DNA of 64,000 nucleotides, from the NCBI GenBank assembly GCA_023460035.1, contig JAEWRN010000018.1, positions 1 to 64,000 on the forward strand. Direction: 5' to 3'. Below are positions 43,145 to 51,029 of the stretch, piece by piece. Under the pieces are notes generated by a model. The model worked only from the letters and a program-made list of their open reading frames with translations. It did no database searches and was not told the DNA's origin. Position numbers and translations under genes: made by a program. This DNA is from Bacillota bacterium. GTDB taxonomy: Bacteria > Bacillota > Clostridia > Oscillospirales > Ruminococcaceae. Within the stretch, counting starts at the first letter, position 1. Every line of letters starts with the position of its first letter.

Positions 43145-43861
43145 ATGATAGAATTTAACGGCGTAAAAAAAGAATACCCCGGGGGCAACGTGGCATTGGA
43201 TGATTTCAATCTGCGTATTGACCGCGGGGAATTTGTGTTTGTACTGGGCCATTCTGGTGCCGGCAAAAGCACTTTTTTGAAACTGATCTTGCACGAAGAA
43301 ACGGCGACAGAGGGTAAAATTGTGGTCAACGGGTATGATTTTACCCGCATTAAAAACCGGCAGATCCCGTATATGCGGCGCTCGCTGGGGGTGGTGTTTC
43401 AGGATTTCCGGCTGATCCCCACCATGACGGCGTACGAAAATGTGGCCTTTGCCATGCGGGTGACCAATGTGCCCGAGCGGCGTATCCGCAGCCGTGTGCC
43501 GTATGTGCTGAACCTCGTCGGCCTGCAGGACCGCGCGCGCAGTTACCCGGCCGAACTGTCGGGCGGCGAGCAGCAGCGCATTGCGCTGGCCCGCGCGCTG
43601 GTGCACTCGCCGCCCATCATCATTGCGGACGAGCCCACCGGCAACATTGACCCCGAGCTTTCGGTGGAGATTATGGAGCTGTTGTGCGCCATCAGCAAGG
43701 TGGGTACCACGGTCGTGGTCGTCACCCACGAGCAGGAGCTTGCGGCGCAGTTTCACCAGCGCACCGTTTATATTGACAAAGGGCGGGTTGTTTCAGACTC
43801 CTGCCCGGTACCCGCGCGGCCGACCTTTTTGGCGCATGGTACAGGGGAGGCAATGCGATGA
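43145..43861 (+). CDS. ftsE: Cell division ATP-binding protein FtsE
   Basis: A 238-residue ABC ATPase that, with FtsX, drives peptidoglycan hydrolase activation at the septum. Visible are Walker A GHSGAGKSTFLK, FQDFRLIPTMTAYENV, the signature LSGGEQQRIALARALV, Walker B IIADEPTGNIDPELS and the H-loop VVVTHEQEL. ATG 43145 lies 11 bases after AAGGAG; an upstream in-frame start at 43115 is possible. It overlaps ftsX by ATGA. Confidence 0.95.
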   Translation: MIEFNGVKKEYPGGNVALDDFNLRIDRGEFVFVLGHSGAGKSTFLKLILHEETATEGKIVVNGYDFTRIKNRQIPYMRRSLGVVFQDFRLIPTMTAYENVAFAMRVTNVPERRIRSRVPYVLNLVGLQDRARSYPAELSGGEQQRIALARALVHSPPIIIADEPTGNIDPELSVEIMELLCAISKVGTTVVVVTHEQELAAQFHQRTVYIDKGRVVSDSCPVPARPTFLAHGTGEAMR

Positions 43862-44781
43862 GTATTTCCGGGTTTCGGTACCTCACAAAGCAGGGCCTTG
43901 GCAACATTGCGCGCAATAAGCTGATGAGCTTTGCGTCGATTGGCGTGCTGACCGCATGCCTTGTGATTACCGGTATTGCGGCGTTGATGTCGCTGAACGT
44001 GGGCAAGTTTGTGGATTACCTTGGCGCGCAAAACAAAGTGATTGTCTATTTAAAGCTGGACGCCGACGATGCCACCATTGAATCGGCAAAGCAGGCTATT
44101 GGCGGGGTGCCCAATATCCTCAGCTCGACCTATGTGTCCAAAGAGGACGCGCTGAACGAGACAAAAAGCTGGATTTCAGACTATGACAGCGGTGCCTATG
44201 CCAATGTGCTGGACGGATACGAGGGAGACAACAACCCGCTGTATGCCAGCTTTCGCGTGACAGTGAACGATTTGAGCAAAATTGACGACACCGTGGCAGA
44301 GCTGGCAAAGCTGCCGGGGGTCGATTTTGTCGATGCCCCCAGTGACCTTGCCGGTACGCTGGTATCGCTGAAGCGGGCGGTGAATATTGCAGGGTGGGGC
44401 CTTGTGGCCGTGCTGGCAGCCGTTTCGCTGGTTGTGATTCACAACACCATTCGCATTACGGTGTTTGCCCGCCGCAAAGAGATTAACATCATGAAATTTG
44501 TCGGCGCGACAAACGGGTTTATCCGGCTGCCGTTTTTAGTAGAGGGCACAGCCATTGGTTTAATTTCGGCCGCACTGGCGTTTGGCGTGGTGTCCGGTGC
44601 GTATATTGGTATTTTAGAGGCGGTTTCCCACGCCGGCACGGGCTGGCTGTCCAGCCTGTATTTCACGATTGTCGACTATAACTCAGTCTGGTCGTTGCTG
44701 CTGGTGGTGTTTTTGGCCAGCGGGGCGCTAATCGGCGGGGTCGGCAGCGCGGCCAGTATTCGCCGCCATCTCAAGGTATAG
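43858..44781 (+). CDS. ftsX: Cell division protein FtsX
   Basis: A 307-residue FtsX: membrane helix at about 22-45 (LMSFASIGVLTACLVITGIA), a large extracytoplasmic loop (ENV-type, about 50-175, YVSKEDALNETKSWI), then three further helices including NIAGWGLVAVLAAVSLVVIH and the final LLLVVFLASGALIGGVGSAA. The loop contacts a murein hydrolase activator; the EnvC-like protein encoded downstream is the likely partner. It is translationally coupled to ftsE. Confidence 0.94.
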   Translation: MSISGFRYLTKQGLGNIARNKLMSFASIGVLTACLVITGIAALMSLNVGKFVDYLGAQNKVIVYLKLDADDATIESAKQAIGGVPNILSSTYVSKEDALNETKSWISDYDSGAYANVLDGYEGDNNPLYASFRVTVNDLSKIDDTVAELAKLPGVDFVDAPSDLAGTLVSLKRAVNIAGWGLVAVLAAVSLVVIHNTIRITVFARRKEINIMKFVGATNGFIRLPFLVEGTAIGLISAALAFGVVSGAYIGILEAVSHAGTGWLSSLYFTIVDYNSVWSLLLVVFLASGALIGGVGSAASIRRHLKV

Positions 44782-44793
44782 GGGGCGAGCGCA

Positions 44794-44892
44794 ATGAAAA
44801 AAAGAACTCTTCGCATTCTATGTGCGGTTTTGGCAGGGTTGATGCTGTTGACATTGACACTGCCGTATATGTTAAGCCTCTGGGTGATGTGA
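44794..44892 (+). CDS. Small membrane peptide resembling the signal sequence of the next gene
   Basis: An ATG-started frame of 32 codons, too short for standard ORF lists. It begins MKKRTLRILC and continues as a hydrophobic helix (AVLAGLMLLTLTLPY), then ends SLWVM. GGGGCGAG lies before the ATG, 12 nt after the ftsX stop. The downstream EnvC-like protein begins MKKRTLRSICG and also continues hydrophobic to LIVPYF. Either this is a real small membrane protein of the FtsEX complex, or a truncated duplicate of that signal peptide. Confidence 0.5.
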   Translation: MKKRTLRILCAVLAGLMLLTLTLPYMLSLWVM

Positions 44893-45006
44893 GAGGCGTG
44901 TTAAAACACAAAAACGGGGATACACCCTTACAGACAAAGTAAGAAAGCCGAACACCCGCCGCGGCGGGGATGCACAGCCAACTGAACGGCCTAAGGGGGC
45001 ATACTG

Positions 45007-46158
45007 GTGAAAAAACGGACATTGCGGTCGATCTGCGGGATAGCGGGCGTGCTGTTTCTTGTATTGCTGATCGTGCCTTATTTTGTGGGTGCCACGGCGG
45101 TAGAGGACGTGCAGGCCCTGCAAAAGCAGCTGGAGGACGTGCGCCAAAAAGGCAAAGACCTGGAGCAGAAGGAAGAGGACCAGAAGGCATACAAGTCAAA
45201 CCTTGAAAACCAGGTCAGCATCATCCAGCAGCAAATTGCGGTGCTGGCACAATCGATTGAAGACACCAAGGTGGAGCTGGCGCAAAAACAGGCCGAGCTG
45301 GACCAGAAGCGGCGTGACATTGCCGACACGGAAGACCTGTTTGAACAGCGGCTGCGGGCCATGCAGGTGAATCACACCTCCGGCGCGCTTTCTACTATTT
45401 TGGCGGTAAACACCTTTGACGAATTGCTGACGGCCAGCACTACACTGTCACGTATTTCGATTGCGGACACCGACCTGCTCAAAAAGCTGGCGCAGGAGCG
45501 GCAGGAGATGGAGACGCAAGAGGCGGCCATCAATGCCGAGTTAGAGCAGCTGCAAGCCGACAATGACGCGCAGAACGCCAAAAAAGCCGAGCTTGCGGGC
45601 AGCCTGCAGCAGGTGGATGCCAGCCTGACCGATTTAGAGGCACAGCAAAAGGCCAACGAGCAGGACGAAGCGCGCTTACTGGAGGAGTACACTGCGGCCC
45701 GCGCGGCGGCGGAGGCAGAGCTGAACCGCCCGTCGGACAATACCGAATTTGTGGGTGGCAGTTACGGCTGGCCGGTGCCGGGGTATTCTAATATCTCGTC
45801 GGGGTATGGCTGGCGCACCCTGTACGGCAAGGCAGATTTTCACACTGGTATCGATATTTCCGGCGGCGGCCGGGTGATTTACGGTGCCGGGGTGGCGGCC
45901 AGCCTTTCGGGCACCGTGCAGACCACCGTTTACGGCTCGCGCGGGTACGGGTATTACATTATTGTGGACCACGGCGGCAACAACAAAACGTTGTACGGCC
46001 ATCTCAGCGCAATTTATGTCACACCGGGCCAAACGGTTATTCAGGGAGATACCATTGGTGCCGTGGGCAGCACCGGTAATTCCACCGGGCCACATTTGCA
46101 TTTTGAAATCCGGCAAAACGGGCAAAAGGTCGACCCGGCACCGCTGCTGGGCAGGTAA
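45007..46158 (+). CDS. EnvC/PcsB-like murein hydrolase with M23 (LytM) domain
   Basis: A 383-residue exported protein. It has a signal peptide (KRTLRSICGIAGVLFLVLLI), then a long coiled coil at about 38-235 (AVEDVQALQKQLEDVRQKGK and many Glu/Gln/Lys heptads). The C-terminal M23 domain spans about 250-383. The zinc site is intact: HTGIDISGG (His and Asp) and HLHFEIRQNG. FtsX binds the coiled coil of EnvC/PcsB proteins to open the hydrolase. With intact ligands this could itself cut peptidoglycan cross-links. GTG 45007; AAGGGGG lies 10 bases upstream. Confidence 0.93.
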   Translation: MKKRTLRSICGIAGVLFLVLLIVPYFVGATAVEDVQALQKQLEDVRQKGKDLEQKEEDQKAYKSNLENQVSIIQQQIAVLAQSIEDTKVELAQKQAELDQKRRDIADTEDLFEQRLRAMQVNHTSGALSTILAVNTFDELLTASTTLSRISIADTDLLKKLAQERQEMETQEAAINAELEQLQADNDAQNAKKAELAGSLQQVDASLTDLEAQQKANEQDEARLLEEYTAARAAAEAELNRPSDNTEFVGGSYGWPVPGYSNISSGYGWRTLYGKADFHTGIDISGGGRVIYGAGVAASLSGTVQTTVYGSRGYGYYIIVDHGGNNKTLYGHLSAIYVTPGQTVIQGDTIGAVGSTGNSTGPHLHFEIRQNGQKVDPAPLLGR

Positions 46159-46260
46159 CCCAATTCATAAAACAAACACATTCCGGCGCTATAATAGCCC
46201 CGGTTGTGATTTCGCCCGGTCGGTACCGCCGCAGGGCAGACGAATGCGAGAGGTTTGAAT

Positions 46261-47616
46261 ATGAAGAAAAAAATATCAGTCAGCCTTGCGATTGCAATTG
46301 CAATTATTGCCATGACCGTTACCTTTTCAGTGACCATGATCTTGGCAATGCAGATGTTTGATAAAACAGTCAGCGATGTCAACGAAAAGCAGGTCATGTA
46401 CAACAAGCTTGCCGAGCTGGACAAGACGACCCGTGACAACTATTACGGCACCATTAACGACCAGACGCTGTATGACACGCTTTCTACCGGCTATATTGCG
46501 GGCCTTGGCGACAAATACAGCAAGTACTATACGGCAAAGCAGGTCAACGAGCTCAACGACACGGCCAGCGGTAAGCTGATGGGCATCGGGGCCGACATGG
46601 TAAAGGACGCAAGCGGTTATTTCCGCATTGTCAAAATCTACGCCGGTAGCCCCGCGGAAACCATTGGGCTGACCAAGGACACCATTGTGACAAAGCTGGA
46701 TGACACCGATTTGAAAGCACTGACACTGGACACCGTGAAAAGCATGTTGAAAGGCGAAAGCGGCACGGTAATCCACATCACCTACCTTGTGAACAACGAA
46801 GAACAGACGGTGGACTTGCAGCGCAGCGTGTACGAGACCCCGTCGGTAGAATTTGAATTGACCGACACCGTGGGTTACATTAAAATCACTACCTTTACCA
46901 CCGACACCGCAGCAAAGCTGGATTATGCCATCAACTCGCTGAAAAGCCAGGGTGCGACGGCGCTGGTGTTCGATGTGCGCAACAACACCGGCGGCACGCT
47001 GTCTGCGGCGGCAGAATGTATTGACCTGCTGTGCCCGGCCGGTACCATTGTGTCGGGCGTGTATAAAGACAACGAGACAAAGGTGCTGTATACCAGTGAC
47101 GAAAAAGAAGTGGACATGCCGATGGTCGTGTTGACCAACGGTAACACCGCTTTTGGCGCCGAGCTGTTTGCCACCTCGATACGAGACTTTGGCAAGGGCA
47201 AAATTGTGGGCACCAAGACCGCAGGGCGCGGCACGGTGCAAAAGATGTACACAATGAGCGACGGCAGCGCAGTGGATTTGACCGTCGCCGTGATGGTGCC
47301 GGGCAAAAGCGACAGCTTTGACGGTGTGGGCATCACGCCGGATTATGAAAAGGCACTTACCGCAGAAGAAGAGCAGGCTTTCTATGACTTTACAGTGAGC
47401 AGTGACCCGCAGATCCTGCGCGCCAGCGAGGTTGCGGTAAGCCTTGCAAAGGGCAACAGCGGCAACGGCCCCACCGGGCCGGCGGCCACACAGGCCCCGG
47501 CGTCTTCGTCGCAGCCTGCGCCGGAAAGTACGCCGGCAACAACCCAAAGTACACCGCCGGCTTCTTCGGCACCGGCCAGCAGCGCGGCGCAAAGCTCCTC
47601 TGCCGCACAAGATTAA
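46261..47616 (+). CDS. S41 (CtpA-like) protein with catalytic dyad lost
   Basis: A 451-residue exported protein with the build of a C-terminal processing peptidase: signal anchor (VSLAIAIAIIAMTVTFSVTM), helical region, PDZ domain (about 100-185, YAGSPAETIGLTKDTIV) and S41 domain (LVFDVRNNTGGTLSAAAEC). In CtpA/Prc the catalytic Ser lies in SASASE and the Lys 25 residues later in FGKG. Here those positions are Phe298 (NTAFGAELFA) and Arg323 (TAGRGTVQ). It is therefore probably an inactive scaffold or regulator. A Ser/Ala/Thr/Pro tail of about 55 residues ends the protein. It follows FtsEX and the EnvC-like gene. ATG 46261 follows GAGAGG. Confidence 0.88.
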   Translation: MKKKISVSLAIAIAIIAMTVTFSVTMILAMQMFDKTVSDVNEKQVMYNKLAELDKTTRDNYYGTINDQTLYDTLSTGYIAGLGDKYSKYYTAKQVNELNDTASGKLMGIGADMVKDASGYFRIVKIYAGSPAETIGLTKDTIVTKLDDTDLKALTLDTVKSMLKGESGTVIHITYLVNNEEQTVDLQRSVYETPSVEFELTDTVGYIKITTFTTDTAAKLDYAINSLKSQGATALVFDVRNNTGGTLSAAAECIDLLCPAGTIVSGVYKDNETKVLYTSDEKEVDMPMVVLTNGNTAFGAELFATSIRDFGKGKIVGTKTAGRGTVQKMYTMSDGSAVDLTVAVMVPGKSDSFDGVGITPDYEKALTAEEEQAFYDFTVSSDPQILRASEVAVSLAKGNSGNGPTGPAATQAPASSSQPAPESTPATTQSTPPASSAPASSAAQSSSAAQD

Positions 47617-47623
47617 CCCGTAA

Positions 47624-47660
47624 AAAATTACCCCATTCCGCGCAGGAATGGGGTAATGTT
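47624..47660. terminator. Hairpin after the S41 gene
   Basis: ATTACCCCATTCC pairs with GGAATGGGGTAAT around GCGCA. No U-tract follows on the plus strand, but TTTTTT follows on the minus strand. Termination of the S41 transcript is probable, not certain. Bases 47661-47863 are AT-rich and hold no gene that I can identify. Confidence 0.55.
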
Positions 47661-47863
47661 GTAGTTGAAAGAAGGACAGTTTTAAAAGGATACACAAAAA
47701 ATGATAGTGTTTAAAAATGAATAATCATACAATAATGACGGTCATTAAAACTGTATTCATGAGAAAAATGGAGCATGTTATGATAATGCTGAATAACTGA
47801 ATGTATATCTATACTAAGTGCTGAAAAGAAGAAAATCTTGCTGGATTTGGTCGAACTGGTTGT

Positions 47864-47893
47864 TTGACCCCGTTTGTCCGGTTTTGGTAAAAT
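47864..47893 (+). promoter_or_regulatory. Promoter of the G5/3D protein gene
   Basis: TTGACC (47864-47869), 18 bp, TAAAAT (47888-47893). The transcript would start near 47900. Confidence 0.7.
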
Positions 47894-47899
47894 GCATGA

Positions 47900-48076
47900 A
47901 GTGAGGTCAACCCATGGTCGTGTCCGCATACTGTGCGCGGGGCACGGCCCAGCAGAAATTCAAAATGATTCGCGCCCGCTGTACTTAAAATGCCGCCGCA
48001 CCACTGGCGGCGTTTTTGACGGGCGGCACTGCTGCAAACGCCTGTTTGGGTTTGCAGCGAAAAAAGGAGTGAATGC
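47900..48076 (+). promoter_or_regulatory. Structured 5' leader with internal terminator
   Basis: The 177-nt leader can form three hairpins. GGTCGTGTCC (47916-47925) pairs with GGGCACGGCC (47940-47949). GCCGCC (47992-47997) pairs with GGCGGC (48006-48011) and is followed by TTTTT, so it looks like an intrinsic terminator. GCTGCAAAC pairs with GTTTGCAGC (about 48029-48057) just before the ribosome site. The layout suggests attenuation or a riboswitch. I could not match it to a known class. Confidence 0.45.
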
Positions 48077-49126
48077 ATGACCAAGCTCATTGAGCACCTG
48101 CGACGTCGCATTGTGGCCATACCGGCACGTGCGTACGCCGTAGCTTTTTCAGGGCTTGCCCTTTTTGGCACACTGTTCATTTTATATCTTTCACTGAACA
48201 TTGTGCTTGTCACCGATTCTGCCGGCAGCCGCCAAATGCTGTTTACCACAGCGCAGGACCCGACAGAAATCATGGAGGTGTCCGGCATTGTTGCCGGCGA
48301 ACACGACGATGTGTTTTACACCGAATATAACGGTAACATGGCAAGCCTCAATATCCAACGCGCTTTTCCCGCCACGGTCGAGGCGGACGGCGCATCTTCT
48401 ACAGTCTATCTGACAGAAGGTACTGTACAACAGGCGCTACAACAGGCCGGCATTACACTGGGAGAACATGACTACACCGAGCCTTCGCTCAATACCTCAC
48501 TCGAGGAAGGCAGCACAGTATTGGTTCACCGGGTCGAATACCGCGACAACGTGGTCGAGACCGTAATTGAGCCGAATGTAGAGTATCGTGAAACCAGTTT
48601 GCTTTACAAGCGAAGGTCTACGACGTATGTAGAGCAAGAAGGTACAAGCGGCTTGCGCCAGACCACTACCCGCGAACGCGTGGTGGATGGTGTGGTGGAA
48701 TCCGCAGAGATCGTCAAGGTAGAAGATGTTGTGCCCGCAAAGGACACCATCATTATGCGCTACGGCGCAGGGGCTGCTATTTCATCACTGGCTGCCCCGG
48801 CGGGCATCACGGTGGAAAACGGTGTGCCCAGCAGTTACAGCAGGGTGCTGACCGGCCGCGCGACCGCGTATTCGGCCAGCAGGGGGCGTGGTGCCTCCGG
48901 CCTTGGGCTGTATGAGGGCACCGTTGCGGTTGACCCGAATGTGATTCCGTATGGCAGCTTGCTGTATATCGTTTCAACCGACGGCAAGTTCGTTTACGGG
49001 TTCGCCATTGCGACCGATACCGGGTCGGCAATGGTGGATGGACACGCTTTAGTGGACCTGTTCTATAGCACGTATGACGAATCTGTCATGTCGGCAGTGC
49101 AAAGCGTAAATGTTTACGTTTTGTAA
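48077..49126 (+). CDS. G5/3D-domain cell-wall protein (YabE/Rpf-like)
   Basis: A 349-residue exported protein. It has a membrane segment at about 20-45 (AVAFSGLALFGTLFILYLSL), then DUF348/ubiquitin-like repeats (ATVEADGASSTVYLTEGTVQ) and a G5 domain (about 150-225: VEYRDNVVETVIEPNVEYRE, RTTTRERVVDGVVES). The C-terminal 3D domain has its three aspartates in VAVDPNVIPYGSLLYIV, IATDTGSAMVDGHALVDLFY. 3D domains belong to lytic-transglycosylase-like folds that remodel peptidoglycan. AAAAGGAG precedes ATG 48077. A long structured leader suggests control after transcription starts. Confidence 0.9.
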   Translation: MTKLIEHLRRRIVAIPARAYAVAFSGLALFGTLFILYLSLNIVLVTDSAGSRQMLFTTAQDPTEIMEVSGIVAGEHDDVFYTEYNGNMASLNIQRAFPATVEADGASSTVYLTEGTVQQALQQAGITLGEHDYTEPSLNTSLEEGSTVLVHRVEYRDNVVETVIEPNVEYRETSLLYKRRSTTYVEQEGTSGLRQTTTRERVVDGVVESAEIVKVEDVVPAKDTIIMRYGAGAAISSLAAPAGITVENGVPSSYSRVLTGRATAYSASRGRGASGLGLYEGTVAVDPNVIPYGSLLYIVSTDGKFVYGFAIATDTGSAMVDGHALVDLFYSTYDESVMSAVQSVNVYVL

Positions 49127-49136
49127 GTAGATGCAA

Positions 49137-49169
49137 AAAAGCCCGGCGCTGCAAGCGCCGGGCTTTTTG
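49137..49169. terminator. Intrinsic terminator between convergent genes
   Basis: AAAGCCCGGCGCT pairs with AGCGCCGGGCTTT around GCA, T-tract on both strands. Confidence 0.88.
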
Positions 49170-49180
49170 TATTATGCAGG

Positions 49181-50764
49181 TTAATCTTCCGCCGCGGCAG
49201 TTAAGTCCAGCACCGGGCCAAACGGGCTGATAACGACACCGCTAAGGCTGGGCGAAAGGTAAAAATAATTCGTTTGAAAAGCAAGCGGGGTCACTGCGGC
49301 ATCAGACAGCAGCAGCGTTTCGGCAGAGCGCAGGGCGTCTGCCTGCCCATTTGCGCTGGTGGCGGCCAGCGCCGTGTTGACAAAGTTGTCAAACTGCGGG
49401 TTTGTGTATTGCGGCAAGTTGCTGCTCTCTCCGGACAAGAACTGCGCAAACAGCAAAGAGGTGTCGCTGGCTGTCATTGTGACCGGCAGCAGCGCAATGT
49501 CAAAATCGCCTTTTGCCACCCGTGTGCGAATTTCATCCTCCGGCAATGTCTCTACCGAAAAGAATGCCGAAAGCGTGCGCTGCCAGCGCTGGTTGACCGT
49601 CGCATAAACCGCGTCCCACGGGGCAGTGTCTGGCACCAGCACTTTCAGGCCGGACAAACGGTCAATGCCCAGTTCGGAAAGGCCCAAACGGTACAGCGCA
49701 TAGCACTGAGCTTCGGCCTGCTGCGACAACACATTGCCCGCGGCGTCGCGGTAAGAGCTGCCGTTTAGCAGGGCCGCCCCGTCGGGGGCAAGGCCTGTGG
49801 CCGCGTGCAGGTAGGGGTAATCGGCAAGGTCCTGTGCGTTAAGCTGGGCGGTACAGCTTAGCGCCTGCCGCACCGACAGGTTGGACAGCTCGGCACCTGT
49901 GCAGTTGTAGACCAGCATCCAGGTTGTGGTTTCAAATTCCAGCGAGGGGTAGCCCGCCTCGTTCAGCGCGCTGTCGCCGCCGGTAATCAGGGCGCCGTCC
50001 TGCAGGCTTTGGGTCAGCCGCTCGGCAGAGGTTTTTTCGCCGTCTTCCGGTATCAGCCGCACGCGGTTGATCTGCTTGCTGTTTGCGGGGTCGGGGCGTA
50101 CCAGTGTCAGGCCGTTTGCCTGCGACCAGGCGGTGGCTTCAAACGGGCCGTTGGTGAGAACATTTTTCAGCGAAAGGCCGTAGGCCCCCGCGGTGGACTC
50201 AAAAAAGGTCTCGTTGCAGGGCATCGCACCCGGCAGTGCCAGCTTGGCGGCCAGCCCGTCGTCCGGGGTGGAAAGCGTAATTTCCAGCACATTGTCCGAC
50301 ACCGCGCGCACCCCAAGGGTCGTGGGGTCAGACTGCCCTGCCAGCACGGCAGCCGCACCGCTGATTGACAAAAAGCTGTGCGCATAGGGTGAACCGGTGG
50401 CGGGGTTTAGCGTGCGCTGCAGCGCAAATACGTAATCAGCCGCGGTGACCGGCTGGGTAAGTTCGTCCCCGTCGGTAAACGCATTGTCGGTATTTAAAGT
50501 AAAGGTGTAGACGAGGCCGTCACTGCTGACATCCGTGGTAAGTGCCATGTCGGGCTGCGGAATGCCGTCGGCATCCAGCCGGTAAAGGCCGGAAAAGATA
50601 TTTTTGACCGCAGTGCGTTCTGCGGGGGTAGAGGCAAGCTGTGGGTCCAGTGTTGTAATGGTGTCACTGATATAGTACACAAAATTGACAGCGTCCCCGC
50701 CGCAACCTGCCAGCAGACCGGCAGAGAGCAAAAGGGCAAGCAGCAGCGCGGCAACACGTTTCAT
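49181..50764 (-). CDS. Oligopeptide-type ABC transporter substrate-binding lipoprotein
   Basis: A 527-residue SBP_bac_5 protein. Signal peptide AALLLALLLSAGLLAGC ends in the lipobox LLAGC (Cys22). Hallmarks include TITTLDPQLASTPAERTAVK, PVTAADYVFALQRTLNPATG and the closing AVTPLAFQTNYFYLSPSLSG. Members bind peptides, or sometimes nickel or sugars. No permease or ATPase genes are adjacent, so it is an orphan binding protein that must share a transporter or serve as a receptor. ATG 50764 follows AAAGGA. Confidence 0.9.
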   Translation of the reverse strand: MKRVAALLLALLLSAGLLAGCGGDAVNFVYYISDTITTLDPQLASTPAERTAVKNIFSGLYRLDADGIPQPDMALTTDVSSDGLVYTFTLNTDNAFTDGDELTQPVTAADYVFALQRTLNPATGSPYAHSFLSISGAAAVLAGQSDPTTLGVRAVSDNVLEITLSTPDDGLAAKLALPGAMPCNETFFESTAGAYGLSLKNVLTNGPFEATAWSQANGLTLVRPDPANSKQINRVRLIPEDGEKTSAERLTQSLQDGALITGGDSALNEAGYPSLEFETTTWMLVYNCTGAELSNLSVRQALSCTAQLNAQDLADYPYLHAATGLAPDGAALLNGSSYRDAAGNVLSQQAEAQCYALYRLGLSELGIDRLSGLKVLVPDTAPWDAVYATVNQRWQRTLSAFFSVETLPEDEIRTRVAKGDFDIALLPVTMTASDTSLLFAQFLSGESSNLPQYTNPQFDNFVNTALAATSANGQADALRSAETLLLSDAAVTPLAFQTNYFYLSPSLSGVVISPFGPVLDLTAAAED

Positions 50765-50950
50765 CGGGTAAACAGTCCTTTCTTGTGCAGGGTACAAGCG
50801 CCCAAACAAAAACGGGCGGGGAGGCAGCACCCAAAAGGCCCGCGCAGGGCGGTTTTTAATGGGGCTAACTTTAATACGAAGCACTGGTTTTTATGGTAAC
50901 AAAAAAATTGGTAAAAAACAATAATATTTGCTGAAAATGCTTTAGAAAAC

Positions 50951-50993
50951 TGAAAAACAGACGAAAATACGGCGGCCACCACGACCGCCGTAT
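50951..50993 (-). terminator. Intrinsic terminator of glnN
   Basis: On the minus strand ATACGGCGG pairs with CCGCCGTAT, followed by a T-rich run (TTTTCGTCTGTTTTT). Confidence 0.8.
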
Positions 50994-51029
50994 CAAACCG
51001 GAGAAATTTTGTATTTGTTTTGCGGCAGG

